32,422 nucleotides of DNA from Micromonospora sp. ALFpr18c (GTDB lineage: Bacteria; Actinomycetota; Actinomycetes; Mycobacteriales; Micromonosporaceae): the NCBI RefSeq assembly GCF_008868155.1, contig NZ_WBKR01000049.1, positions 1 to 32,422 of the forward strand, in the 5' to 3' direction. How positions within the stretch are numbered: position 1 is the stretch's first letter; each line of letters starts with the position of its first letter. The notes beneath the pieces were generated by a model. It saw only the letters and a list, made by a program, of their open reading frames with translations, had not been told where the DNA came from and did no database searches. Positions 1 to 7,490 of the stretch are shown here, in pieces. The position numbers and the translations under genes are program-made.

Positions 1-4
1 GGGG

Positions 5-1612
5 TTAGGTGGGGTAGACGGTTTGGTGGGCTTTGGCGATGGCTGCCGCGTAGGCGCGGCCGGTGAGGGCGCGGTCGCGGGCGAGGGCCGCGCGAGCCGC
101 GTTCGCGCCGGGTGCGCCGTGCACGCCGCCGCCGGGGTGCGCCGACGCGCTGGCCAGGAAGAGCCGGTCCACCGGGGTGTCCGCCCGCCCCAGGCCGGGG
201 ATCGGGCGCAGGAACAGCTGCTGGTACGCCGCGGCGGCGCCACCGCCGAGCGCGCCGCCGACCAGGCTCGGGTTCTCCTTCTCCAGCTCGGCCGGCCCGG
301 CCACGTGCCGACCGACGATCAGTCGCCGGAAGCCCGGGGCGGCCGCCTCCAGCACGTCCTCCATCCGCTGCACGTGCCCGGTGACGTCCTCGGCACGCCA
401 GTCCCGCCGGAACGGCAGGTGGGTGTACGCCCAGAGCGACTCGGTGCCCGGCGGGGAGTGGCTCGGGTCGGCCACCGACATCTGCCCGACCAGCAGGAAC
501 GGGTCGCGGGGCAGCTCGCCACGGGCCAGCTCCCCGGCATAGTGGGTGAGCCCGTTCAGGTCCGCGCCGAGGTGCACGGTGCCGGCGCCGGCCACCTCCC
601 GGTTCGTCCACGGCACCGGCGCGGAGAGCGCCCAGTCCACCTTCAGCGTCGAACCGTCCCACCGGAAGTGCGCCAGGTCCTCGACCAGCCGGGACGGCAG
701 CGCGGCAGCGCCGACCAGGTCGAGGTAGAGGGCCGGCGCCGGCACGTCGGCGAGCACGGCCCGCCGGGCCCGCCACAGCGTGCCGCCGACGGTGCGCACG
801 CCCATCGCCCGGCCCCGGGCGGTGAGCACCCGGTCGACCTGGGCGCCGTAGAGGATCGTCCCGCCGCGTTGTTGCAACCGGTCGACGAGCGCGTTGGTGA
901 TCTGCTGCGCGCCGCCGTCGGGCACCGGCCAGCCGACCTGCTGGCCGAGCATGGCCAGCAGCCACCCGTACACTCCGGAGCCGGCCTCCTCCGGGGACAG
1001 GTCGGTGTGCAGGGCGCAGCCGGCCAGCAGCGCCGGTCCGCCGGGGCCGTCGAACAGTTCGTCACCGAGCTTGCGCACCGGCACGACGAGCCGCCGGGCC
1101 AGCCGTAGCGCGCCGGCGATCCGCAGCCGGCGCAGCAGACCCAGCCCGCCGCGAATCGGCGGGAACGGCGTGGTGATCGTGTCCAGCATCGGCTCGGCCA
1201 CCTCGAGCCAGTCGGCGTACGCGTTGAGCCAGCGTCTGCCGTCACCGGGAGCGAACTGCTCCAGGGAGGCGGCGGTGACGTCCGGATCCCGGTTGATCAC
1301 CGCGGCCCGACCGTCGGGCAGCAGGTGCGCCAGGACGTCCGGGGAGTGCCGCCAGGACAGGCCGTGCCGACCCAGGTCGAGCCCGCGCAGCACCGGCGAG
1401 GCGTACCCCAGGGGGTAGAACGAGCTGTAGAGGTCGCTGAGGTAGCCGGGCGCGGTCACCTCGGCGGAACGGACGGCGCCGCCGGGCACGGCGGTCGCCT
1501 CCAGCACCACCACGTCCCACCCGGCGTCGGCCAGCAGGTTCGCCGCGACGAGGCCGTTGTGACCGGCGCCGACGACGACGGCGTCCGCGCTCTGGGCGCC
1601 GGTGGTGTTCAT
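5..1612 (-). CDS. FAD-dependent oxidoreductase, phytoene desaturase/PYROXD2-like
   Basis: The 535-residue product has the N-terminal dinucleotide-binding motif VVVGAGHNGLVAANLL (about residues 13-28), followed by an acidic strand end (VVVLEAT) and a GGAVRS segment. These are the marks of FAD amine-oxidase/phytoene-desaturase-like proteins. A C-terminal stretch around FLASASAHPGGGVHGAPG matches the second FAD-contact region of that family. Length fits the family. There are no carotenoid genes nearby, so a PYROXD2-like dehydrogenase of unknown substrate is safer than a true CrtI. The ATG at 1612 is chosen because a GTTT-N16-GGGTAG promoter ends 9 nt upstream of it. No Shine-Dalgarno is visible, which fits a leaderless message. 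The gene is divergent from the aldehyde dehydrogenase at 1685, and the two may form one stress-induced redox pair (inference). Confidence 0.85.
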   Translation of the reverse strand: MNTTGAQSADAVVVGAGHNGLVAANLLADAGWDVVVLEATAVPGGAVRSAEVTAPGYLSDLYSSFYPLGYASPVLRGLDLGRHGLSWRHSPDVLAHLLPDGRAAVINRDPDVTAASLEQFAPGDGRRWLNAYADWLEVAEPMLDTITTPFPPIRGGLGLLRRLRIAGALRLARRLVVPVRKLGDELFDGPGGPALLAGCALHTDLSPEEAGSGVYGWLLAMLGQQVGWPVPDGGAQQITNALVDRLQQRGGTILYGAQVDRVLTARGRAMGVRTVGGTLWRARRAVLADVPAPALYLDLVGAAALPSRLVEDLAHFRWDGSTLKVDWALSAPVPWTNREVAGAGTVHLGADLNGLTHYAGELARGELPRDPFLLVGQMSVADPSHSPPGTESLWAYTHLPFRRDWRAEDVTGHVQRMEDVLEAAAPGFRRLIVGRHVAGPAELEKENPSLVGGALGGGAAAAYQQLFLRPIPGLGRADTPVDRLFLASASAHPGGGVHGAPGANAARAALARDRALTGRAYAAAIAKAHQTVYPT

Positions 1613-1621
1613 CCGATCCGG

Positions 1622-1647
1622 CTACCCGGCGCGCAACCGGGCGAAAC
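1622..1647 (-). promoter_or_regulatory. SigF/SigB-type promoter of the FAD oxidoreductase
   Basis: Read on the minus strand this is GTTT-N16-GGGTAG. The -10 box (1622-1627) is 9 nt from the ATG at 1612. It matches the established GTTT...GGGTA consensus of mycobacterial SigF and streptomycete SigB/SigH. Predicted transcript is leaderless or nearly so. Confidence 0.65.
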
Positions 1648-1649
1648 GC

Positions 1650-1674
1650 GTTTGCCGCGCCGGGGCCGGGGCAT
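1650..1674 (+). promoter_or_regulatory. Candidate SigF/SigB-type promoter of the aldehyde dehydrogenase
   Basis: GTTT-N15-GGGCAT, with the -10 at 1669-1674 exactly 10 nt before the ATG at 1685. The -10 has C instead of T at position 4, so it is weaker than its neighbours. The spacing and distance to the start match the clear cases at 4798 and 5839. Confidence 0.45.
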
Positions 1675-1684
1675 CCAGCGCCGC

Positions 1685-3118
1685 ATGTACACGGTTGCGC
1701 AGCTGGTGGGCGGGGTGTGGGGTGCGGGCGGCGACGGCGGTGAGCTGGTCGTCCATGACCCGGCGGACGGTTCGCCGGTCAGCACGGTGCCGGTGGCCAC
1801 GGCCGACGAGGTCGGCAAGGCGGCCCAGGCGGCGCGCGGTGCGGCCGCGGAGTGGGCGGCGACCGCGCCGGCCGCGCGGGCTGCGGCGCTGCACCGGGCC
1901 GCGGACGCGGTGTCGGCGGTCACCGACGAGCTGGCCGCGGCGGTCACCGCGGAGATGGGCAAACCCCTGGCGGACGCCCGTGGGGGCGTCGAGGCGGGCA
2001 TCGGCACCCTGCGACAGTACGCGGAGCTGGCCCCGCTGCGCGGCGGGCGGACGCTCAACGGTGCGGGGGACGCGCTGGACTTCATGACCCCGCAGCCCCG
2101 GGGCGTGGTGGCCGCGATCACCCCGTGGAACGACCCGGTGGCGGTGTCCTGCGGGCTGCTCGGGGCGGCTCTGGTCACCGGCAACGTGGTGCTCTACAAG
2201 CCCAGCGAACGCACCCCGGCGACGGGTTGGCTGCTGGCGCGTGCGCTGGACGGGGCACTGCCGCCCGGTGTGCTGTCGTTGCTCACCGGCGGAGCCCAGG
2301 TCGGGGCGGCGCTGGCCGCCCAGGAGGTCGACGTGGTGGCCCACGTGGGCGCCACAGCGAGCGGGCGGGCCATCGCCGCCGCGGCGGCCCGCACCGGAGC
2401 GAAGGTGCTGTTGGAGAACGGCGGCAGCGACCCGCTGGTCGTCGACGCCGGCGTCGACCCGGAGTGGGCGGCGGAGCAGGCCGCGCTCGGGGCGTTCGCC
2501 AACGCGGGGCAGATCTGCGTCGCGGTGGAGCGGATCTACGTGCACCGGGACGTGGCCGAAGACTTCGTGGCGGCGCTGGTGCGACGGGCCGGCGCGCTAC
2601 GGATGGGGCCGGGCCGGGAGCCGGGCACCGAGCTGGGTCCGCTGGTGGACCGGCGGCACCGGGACCACGTGCACGGGCAGGTGGCGGCCGCCGTGGCGGC
2701 GGGGGCGCGGGTGCGTACCGGTGGGGAGGTGCCGGACGGGCCGGGAGCGTTCTACCCGGCCACCGTGGTCACCGACTGCCGGCACGACATGCCGCTGGTG
2801 CGGGAGGAGACGTTCGGGCCGGTCGCCCCCGTGGTGGTCGTCGACTCGTTCGACGAGGGTCTGCGCTGCGCGGCGGACTCCCCGTACGGGCTGGCCGCCA
2901 CGGTGCTGACCGCGTCGATGAGCCACGCGCAACGGGCCTGGCGGGACCTGCCGGTGGGCACCGTCAAAATCAACGCCGTGTTCGGCGGGGCACCGGGCGG
3001 CGCCGCGCACCCGCGGGGCGCGAGCGGGCAGGGCTTCGGGTACGGCCCGGAGCTGCTGGACGAGTTCACCGCCACGAAGGCGGTGCACATCGAGGCGCCG
3101 GCTGGCGGGCACTGGTGA
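1685..3118 (+). CDS. NAD(P)-dependent aldehyde dehydrogenase
   Basis: The 477-residue protein is a full-length ALDH-superfamily enzyme that oxidises an aldehyde to its acid. The catalytic cysteine is C278 in FANAGQICV. The general base is E244 in LLENGGSDP, 34 residues before it as in classical ALDHs. The nucleotide-binding TPWNDPV segment and the C-terminal EETFGPV motif are also present. The open frame extends upstream to 1325, but residues before M1685 overlap the divergent gene and do not look like ALDH, so the ATG at 1685 is used. No strong ribosome binding site precedes it. A GTTT-N15-GGGCAT element ends 10 nt upstream, so the message may be leaderless. The substrate cannot be read from sequence. 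Succinate-semialdehyde or general aliphatic aldehyde detoxification are both possible. Confidence 0.92.
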   Translation: MYTVAQLVGGVWGAGGDGGELVVHDPADGSPVSTVPVATADEVGKAAQAARGAAAEWAATAPAARAAALHRAADAVSAVTDELAAAVTAEMGKPLADARGGVEAGIGTLRQYAELAPLRGGRTLNGAGDALDFMTPQPRGVVAAITPWNDPVAVSCGLLGAALVTGNVVLYKPSERTPATGWLLARALDGALPPGVLSLLTGGAQVGAALAAQEVDVVAHVGATASGRAIAAAAARTGAKVLLENGGSDPLVVDAGVDPEWAAEQAALGAFANAGQICVAVERIYVHRDVAEDFVAALVRRAGALRMGPGREPGTELGPLVDRRHRDHVHGQVAAAVAAGARVRTGGEVPDGPGAFYPATVVTDCRHDMPLVREETFGPVAPVVVVDSFDEGLRCAADSPYGLAATVLTASMSHAQRAWRDLPVGTVKINAVFGGAPGGAAHPRGASGQGFGYGPELLDEFTATKAVHIEAPAGGHW

Positions 3119-3124
3119 CACGGA

Positions 3125-3157
3125 ACGGGCGGGCGCAGGGGTGCCGCGTCCGCCCGT
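3125..3157. terminator. Weak hairpin between convergent genes
   Basis: ACGGGCGG at 3125-3132 pairs with CCGCCCGT at 3150-3157 around a 17-nt loop, between the convergent ends of the aldehyde dehydrogenase and the ChaB-like gene. There is no T tract. Weak evidence for a bidirectional terminator. Confidence 0.3.
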
Positions 3158-3173
3158 ACCGTCGTCTGCTGGG

Positions 3174-3575
3174 TCAGTCGCCGCGAGCCTTGCGGGTGGC
3201 GCGGTCGTTGGCCTTCTCGATGGCCGTGACCAGCTCCGGCTTGGTCATGCTGGAGCGACCGGGTACGTCCAGCTTGCGGGCCACCGACATCAGATGGTCC
3301 TTCGTGGCGTTGGCGTCCACCCCACCGGCGGTGGGTGCGCGCCGCTCCGGCCCGCCTCCGGCGGCCTGGGCGTCGCTCGGACCCTTGCGGCCCTTCGGCT
3401 CCCAGTGGTCGCCCACCTTCTCGAACTGGTGCTTCACCGCGGCGAAGGCGGTGCGGTGCGACCGCTCCCCCTCGCCGTAGGTCTCCACCGCCGAGTCGTG
3501 CGTCTTCTCCCAGGTGCGCTGCGCCTTGTCCGGGGAGCGTCGCAGCGTGCTGGGCATGTCCTCGCGCGCGGGCAT
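3174..3575 (-). CDS. ChaB family protein with Rho-N/SAP-like C-terminus
   Basis: The 133-residue protein starts with a ChaB-like domain (MPAREDMPSTLRRSPDKAQ, then TYGEGERSHRTAFAAVK and GDHWEPKGRKG), the short basic fold first seen beside the ChaA cation antiporter. The C-terminal third (NATKDHLMSVARKL ... MTKPELVTAIEKAN) resembles a Rho N-terminal or SAP-type helical nucleic-acid-binding module, common in actinobacterial ChaB proteins. The ATG at 3575 is chosen over upstream starts because GGAGGA sits just before it. The longer frame to 3734 has no ChaB similarity. A GTTT-N15-GGGAAC element lies 39 nt upstream of the start, back to back with the BrkB promoter, which suggests stress control. 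Molecular function is not established. Confidence 0.85.
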   Translation of the reverse strand: MPAREDMPSTLRRSPDKAQRTWEKTHDSAVETYGEGERSHRTAFAAVKHQFEKVGDHWEPKGRKGPSDAQAAGGGPERRAPTAGGVDANATKDHLMSVARKLDVPGRSSMTKPELVTAIEKANDRATRKARGD

Positions 3576-3613
3576 TCTCGTCCTCCTCCGCGTCGACAGG
3601 GTTGTCGGTGAGC

Positions 3614-3638
3614 GTTCCCCGGCAGCGGGCCGGCAAAC
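3614..3638 (-). promoter_or_regulatory. Candidate stress promoter of the ChaB-like gene
   Basis: On the minus strand: GTTT (3635-3638), 15 nt, GGGAAC (3614-3619). The -35 is a perfect match and the -10 has A for T at one position. The leader to the ATG at 3575 holds the GGAGGA ribosome binding site. Confidence 0.5.
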
Positions 3639-3658
3639 CATCCGCGCCGGACGGACGG

Positions 3659-3684
3659 GTTTGTCGATTTCGCGGCGCGGGTAC
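3659..3684 (+). promoter_or_regulatory. SigF/SigB-type promoter of the BrkB/YihY gene
   Basis: GTTT (3659-3662), 16 nt, GGGTAC (3679-3684): a full match to the SigB/SigF consensus. The leader is about 55 nt and carries AGGGAG before the ATG at 3746. The -35 box is 20 nt from that of the divergent ChaB-like gene. Confidence 0.65.
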
Positions 3685-3745
3685 CGGCCGGGCCAGGCCC
3701 GACCGGACGACCGGTCATCCGGCGGCCGGGGCACAGGGAGCGGGC

Positions 3746-4732
3746 ATGACGACCACGGAGCCCGGTACGACGCTCGACGGCACGCCGGGCGCCCGGCTGC
3801 CCCGGCGGGTACGGCAGCTGAACTGGCGGACCTGGCGGGGCGTGCTGGTCCGCAGCGTGCAGAACTTCGTCACCGACAACTGCTCGGACTGGGCTGCCGC
3901 GCTGACCTACTACGGGGTCCTGGCGCTCTTCCCGTCGGCCATCGTGGTGGTGGCCCTGGTCGGCCTGGTGTCCTCCGGCGAACAGACCGTCGACACGGTG
4001 GTCGACCTCGCCAACCAGGTGGGCGCCGGTTCGGTGCTGACCGACGACGAGGGTGGCGTGGTCGGGGTGATCCGTTCGGTGGTGCTCGAGCAGAGCAATC
4101 CCAAGCTGCTGCTGAGTTTCGGTCTGCTCGGTGCGCTGTGGTCGGCGTCGGGCTTCATCGGGGCGTTCACCCGGGCCTCCAACGCCATCTACGGGGTGAC
4201 CGAGGGTCGGCCGGTGTGGAGGCTGCGGCCGTTGCAGATCGGTCTGGCCGCGATCACGCTGGTGCTGCTCGCGGTGGTCGCCCTCGGGCTGATCGTCAGC
4301 GGCCCGGTCACCGACGCGGTCGGCGATCTGGTCAACGCCGGCGGCCTGGCCCGTACGGTGTGGAGCCTGGCGAAGTGGCCGGTGCTCGCCATGATCATGA
4401 TGGTGCTGTTGTCGCTGCTGTTCTGGATCGCCCCGAACGTGCGTCAGCCCCGGTTCCGCTGGCTCACCCCCGGCGGCGCGGTGGCCCTGCTCGCCTGGGC
4501 GGTGGTCTCCTTCGGCTTCGGTCTGTACGTGGCCAACTTCGGCTCGTACGACGCCACCTACGGCAGTCTGGGCGCGGCCATCGCGTTTCTCGTCTGGCTC
4601 TACCTGTCCAACTCGGCGCTGATGCTGGGCGTGCAGATCAACGCCGAGGTACAGCGCGGACGGCAGTTGCAGGCCGGCGACCCGGACCCGGAGGAGCCGG
4701 TGTTGCCGCCCCGCAAGCCCGCCGACACCTGA
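3746..4732 (+). CDS. YihY/BrkB family integral membrane protein
   Basis: The 328-residue product has the family layout: a short cytoplasmic N-terminus, the DNCSDWAAALTYYGVLALFPS signature around residues 47-67, then about six hydrophobic helices (roughly 57-80, 115-140, 165-190, 205-230, 245-265 and 275-300), and a hydrophilic tail rich in D, E and P. The name BrkB/YihY covers proteins once called ribonuclease BN. There is no nuclease evidence, and the family is best seen as an uncharacterised inner-membrane transporter-like group. The ATG at 3746 follows AGGGAG at good spacing. The frame runs further upstream but overlaps the ChaB leader. The perfect GTTT-N16-GGGTAC promoter suggests stress-induced expression. 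Confidence 0.88.
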   Translation: MTTTEPGTTLDGTPGARLPRRVRQLNWRTWRGVLVRSVQNFVTDNCSDWAAALTYYGVLALFPSAIVVVALVGLVSSGEQTVDTVVDLANQVGAGSVLTDDEGGVVGVIRSVVLEQSNPKLLLSFGLLGALWSASGFIGAFTRASNAIYGVTEGRPVWRLRPLQIGLAAITLVLLAVVALGLIVSGPVTDAVGDLVNAGGLARTVWSLAKWPVLAMIMMVLLSLLFWIAPNVRQPRFRWLTPGGAVALLAWAVVSFGFGLYVANFGSYDATYGSLGAAIAFLVWLYLSNSALMLGVQINAEVQRGRQLQAGDPDPEEPVLPPRKPADT

Positions 4733-4765
4733 GCACCGCCGTGGGCCGGATGTCCGGTCCCGGGG

Positions 4766-4780
4766 CCGGCCGAGGGCCGG
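4766..4780 (+). terminator. Small GC hairpin after the BrkB gene
   Basis: CCGGCC-GAG-GGCCGG forms a 6-bp stem 33 nt after the stop codon. It is short and lacks a T tract. It could end the BrkB transcript before the next promoter at 4798. Confidence 0.3.
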
Positions 4781-4797
4781 TTCGTGGTCCGGTGCCG

Positions 4798-4822
4798 GTT
4801 TACCGGCCCTGCCCTCGGGTAG
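4798..4822 (+). promoter_or_regulatory. SigF/SigB-type promoter of the DUF2795 operon
   Basis: GTTT (4798-4801), 15 nt, GGGTAG (4817-4822), then exactly 10 nt to the ATG at 4833. The stretch before the ATG ends GAAGAC, identical to that of the gene at 5874. The transcript should have only a few leader bases. Confidence 0.7.
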
Positions 4823-4832
4823 CGCAGAAGAC

Positions 4833-5249
4833 ATGGAGCGTGGCAACAGCAAGCACGGACCGAGGATCGACGAGCAAATGAGCCAGGAGGTCAGCGGCCT
4901 CGTACAGGGGCCGGGGACCGGTGGCTCCCGCGTCGAGGAGTCGCGCGTGCCGGAACCGGCAGGCGAGGACCAGCCGGAGACGACGACCGCGCCGGCCGGC
5001 GACCTGCGCACCGGCACTCCGCAGGGGATGAGCTCCACGGATGTCGAGCAGCGCAGCCGGCTCGGCCGGTTCATCTCGATGAGCGCGCTGCCCGGCGACC
5101 GCCTGGTGCTCATCGCCAGCGCCCGGGAGAACGAGGCGCCGGACGACATTCTCGCGGCGCTGGAACGCCTGCCGGAGGGCACCGAATACCAGACGGTGTC
5201 CGAGGTGTGGGCCGCGCTCGGCCACAAGAACGAGACAACCCGCTGGTGA
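4833..5249 (+). CDS. DUF2795 domain-containing protein
   Basis: This is a 138-residue soluble protein. Residues 1-60 are acidic and low in hydrophobics, probably disordered. From about residue 63 the segment SSTDVEQRSRLGRFISMSALPGDR ... NEAPDDILAALERLPEGTEYQTVSEVWAALG has the shape of DUF2795, a small helical domain common in actinomycetes and of unknown function. The ATG at 4833 is set by the promoter 10 nt upstream, and no classical ribosome binding site is present. The SRPBCC gene follows after 49 nt on the same strand with its own strong GAAGGAGG, so the two are probably one operon. A role in general stress is inferred from the promoter only. Confidence 0.8.
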   Translation: MERGNSKHGPRIDEQMSQEVSGLVQGPGTGGSRVEESRVPEPAGEDQPETTTAPAGDLRTGTPQGMSSTDVEQRSRLGRFISMSALPGDRLVLIASARENEAPDDILAALERLPEGTEYQTVSEVWAALGHKNETTRW

Positions 5250-5298
5250 GCGGATCGCCCCCCGATCCGATCCATCACCGGCCGAAGGAGGTTCCCAC

Positions 5299-5760
5299 AT
5301 GAGTGGCGTTACCGAACACGTCGACGTTGCCGTACCCGTCCGCACCGCCTACGACCAGTGGACGCAGTTCGAGGAGTTCCCCCAGTTCATGGAGGGCGTG
5401 CAGGAGGTCCGGCAGCTCTCCGAGACGATGACCCACTGGACGGTGGACGTCGCCGGGGTGAAGCGGGAGTTCGACGCCGAGATCACCGAGCAGCTGCCCG
5501 ACGAGCGGGTGGCCTGGCGGTCCACCGGTGGCACGCAGCAGGCCGGCGTGGTGACCTTCCACCGCCTGGACACGGACAAGACCCGGGTCACCCTCCAGCT
5601 CGAGTTCGAACCGCACGGGGTGGTCGAGCAGGCCGGCGACAAGCTCGGCATCGTCGACCGGCGGGCCAAGGGCGACCTGGAGCGCTTCAAGACCTTCATC
5701 GAGCGGCGCGGTCAGGAGACCGGTGCCTGGCGCGGGACGGTGGACCGCCCGCAGCCGTGA
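5299..5760 (+). CDS. SRPBCC (polyketide cyclase/dehydrase-like) family protein
   Basis: The 153-residue protein has the SRPBCC/START-like fold pattern. It has an N-terminal strand with VTEHVDVAVPVRTAYDQWTQFEEFPQFMEGVQEV, alternating strands (MTHWTVDVAG, FDAEITEQLPDERVAWRS, AGVVTFHRL, TRVTLQLEFEP), and a long C-terminal helix from about residue 108. Members bind hydrophobic ligands. This actinobacterial subgroup is often called cyclase/dehydrase, but no catalytic residue can be assigned. GAAGGAGG lies 7 nt before the ATG. The gene is second after DUF2795 and probably shares its stress promoter. A perfect 13-bp hairpin follows at 5782. Confidence 0.88.
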   Translation: MSGVTEHVDVAVPVRTAYDQWTQFEEFPQFMEGVQEVRQLSETMTHWTVDVAGVKREFDAEITEQLPDERVAWRSTGGTQQAGVVTFHRLDTDKTRVTLQLEFEPHGVVEQAGDKLGIVDRRAKGDLERFKTFIERRGQETGAWRGTVDRPQP

Positions 5761-5781
5761 TCCGGAGAGCACCGCACCACG

Positions 5782-5809
5782 GATGGCCGCCGGAGTTCCG
5801 GCGGCCATC
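5782..5809 (+). terminator. Perfect 13-bp hairpin terminator
   Basis: GATGGCCGCCGGA pairs perfectly with TCCGGCGGCCATC across a 2-base loop, 21 nt after the SRPBCC stop codon. It has no T tract, as is common in actinomycetes. It separates the operon from the promoter at 5839. Confidence 0.6.
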
Positions 5810-5838
5810 GCCGTGTCCGAGCCCGCCCGCGCGGCGCC

Positions 5839-5863
5839 GTTTGCGATCATCGCGCCCGGGTAC
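5839..5863 (+). promoter_or_regulatory. SigF/SigB-type promoter of the 87-residue protein gene
   Basis: GTTT (5839-5842), 15 nt, GGGTAC (5858-5863), 10 nt, ATG at 5874. It is a full consensus match with the same geometry as the promoter at 4798, and the same GAAGACATG at the start. Confidence 0.72.
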
Positions 5864-5873
5864 GGCTGAAGAC

Positions 5874-6137
5874 ATGACCGACGACAAGATCAGGGTGTGG
5901 CGGGACGAGGAACGGCTTCCGTTGGAGGAACTGGAACGCGCCGTGTCGGGTTCCAGCCTCGACGGGCAGTCCGACGACGTGACCGGCAACGACGCCGGTG
6001 AGGAGGCCGCGTTCGGCCACGGGCCGGCGGCGGCCGACCGCGCCGGGCAGGCCCGGGGTACCGGCCGGGAGCCGACCGACCCGGAGCGCGCCTACCGCCC
6101 GTCGACGACCGGCCGGACCGGGCCGGACAACGGCTGA
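5874..6137 (+). CDS. Small hydrophilic protein, hydrophilin-like
   Basis: The 87-residue product begins MTDDKIRVWRDEERLPLEEL, with one likely short helix (about residues 10-25). The rest is rich in G, D, E, A, T, P and R, has almost no hydrophobic residues, and is predicted disordered. I do not recognise a family. The near-perfect stress promoter with 10 nt to the ATG supports it as a real gene and fixes the start. High charge, low hydrophobicity and stress control resemble hydrophilins, but that is inference. Its last 46 bp overlap the 3' end of the convergent MFS gene, so each message would carry antisense to the other's end. Confidence 0.65.
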   Translation: MTDDKIRVWRDEERLPLEELERAVSGSSLDGQSDDVTGNDAGEEAAFGHGPAAADRAGQARGTGREPTDPERAYRPSTTGRTGPDNG

Positions 6138-7333
6138 GCGAAGTCGCGCCGGACGGGCCGGCGGGCACCCAGCTCGTACAGCACGATCAGCGCCAGCGCG
6201 AGCACGACCAGGGCCGGGCCGAGCACCTGCACCGACAGCATGTCGATCAGGACGCCGAGCCCACCCGGGACGAGCGCCGCGCCCAGTCCGGCGGCACCGA
6301 TCTGCAGGCCGATGGCGCGGTCCGCGTGGGCCGCGCCGACCCGGTCGGCGGTGGTGAGGGTGAGCAGCGGGAACACCGGCGCGGCGGCGAAGCCGACCAC
6401 GACCAGGCCGAGCACGGCCAGGGCCGCCGACCCGGGTACGGCGATCAGTGCCGCCCCGACCGTCATCCCGGCCAGGCTGGCACGCAGCACGAGCCGGGAG
6501 CCCAGCCGCTCGGCCACCACGCCCTGCACCACCCGGCCCACGAAGAGGCTCCCCCAGTACGCGGAGACGCAGACTCCGGCGACCGCGGCGCCGAGGCCGC
6601 GCCCCTCGGTGAGCAGCAGGAACGCCCACAGCCCGGCGGACACCTCGATCGCCACGTACAGCGCGAAGCCGGCCGCACCCGACCAGACCGCCGGCAGCAG
6701 CAGCGTGCTCCGGACCGGCACCGGTGGCGTGCTCGGTGCGGGCGTGGCGCCCGGCTCGGCGGGAGCGCGGCGCTGCCAGGCCCGCACGGTGAGCGCGAAC
6801 GCGGCGGCGAGGGCGAGTTGGGCGGCGGCCATGATGCCGTACCCCCACCGCCAGGCCAATCCGGCGCTCAACGCGCCGGTGATGATCAGCGGGCCGATCG
6901 CCACACCCAGGCCGAAGAACGCGTGCAGCCAGTTCATGTGCCGCGGACCGAAGGCCCCGGCGGCGTACCCGTTGAGCCCGGAGTCGATCGCGCCGGAGCC
7001 CAGGCCCAGCAGCAACGCGCAGCACACGATCACGGTCAGTCCGGGGCTCACCGTGTAGCCGATCAGCGCCAGGCTGGCCAGCAGGGTGCTGCCGGCGAGC
7101 AGCGCGCCCACGCCGACCCGGGCGAGCGTGAACCCGGCCAGCACGCTGGAGGTCAGATAGCCGACGGTGCCGGCGGTGAGCAGCAGTCCGACCGCCTTGG
7201 TCGGTACGTCGAAGTCCGCCCGGATCGAGGGCCAGGCGACGCCGAGCAGGCCGTCGGGCAGGCCGAGACTGACGAACGCGAGATAGGCCAGCAGGAGCAG
7301 TGCCGCGCGGGGCGGCGCGGTCGGGGTGGACAC
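6092..7333 (-). CDS. MFS transporter
   Basis: This 413-residue membrane protein has about 12 hydrophobic segments in two halves separated by a polar loop with a PAEPGATPAPSTPPVP stretch (roughly residues 190-205). The first half begins RAALLLLAYLAFVSLGLPDGLLGVAWPSIR, typical of the major facilitator group with a GLPDG-like turn after helix 1. The second half contains SLFVGRVVQGVVAERLGSR, the usual inter-helix motif. The substrate is unknown. The GTG at 7333 is preferred because the frame upstream to 7462 encodes polar, non-MFS sequence; AGGA lies about 8 nt before it. It converges on the small gene at 5874. Confidence 0.82.
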   Translation of the reverse strand: MSTPTAPPRAALLLLAYLAFVSLGLPDGLLGVAWPSIRADFDVPTKAVGLLLTAGTVGYLTSSVLAGFTLARVGVGALLAGSTLLASLALIGYTVSPGLTVIVCCALLLGLGSGAIDSGLNGYAAGAFGPRHMNWLHAFFGLGVAIGPLIITGALSAGLAWRWGYGIMAAAQLALAAAFALTVRAWQRRAPAEPGATPAPSTPPVPVRSTLLLPAVWSGAAGFALYVAIEVSAGLWAFLLLTEGRGLGAAVAGVCVSAYWGSLFVGRVVQGVVAERLGSRLVLRASLAGMTVGAALIAVPGSAALAVLGLVVVGFAAAPVFPLLTLTTADRVGAAHADRAIGLQIGAAGLGAALVPGGLGVLIDMLSVQVLGPALVVLALALIVLYELGARRPVRRDFAQPLSGPVRPVVDGR

Positions 7334-7490
7334 CAGACAGATCCTGCCGCAGCCGCACCTTACCGTCGTCGCCGGCCGTACGCCCGCCGCGACAAGAAGT
7401 GGTGTCCGGACGGTCGAGAAAACGGACAGCTCATCCAGAATCGGCCGATCGGAGGACGGCAAGCCGGCCAGTTCGCGTAAGAATTTCGGA

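Noticed and set aside
5..1612. Carotenoid biosynthesis phytoene desaturase
   Set aside because: No crtB, crtE or cyclase genes lie nearby and the divergent partner is an aldehyde dehydrogenase, so the general PYROXD2-like assignment is safer.
1325..1684. N-terminal extension of the aldehyde dehydrogenase frame
   Set aside because: It overlaps the divergent oxidoreductase gene, has arginine/glycine-rich shadow sequence, and family similarity begins after M1685.
3746..4732. Ribonuclease BN
   Set aside because: Old name for this family. The protein is an integral membrane protein without nuclease motifs.
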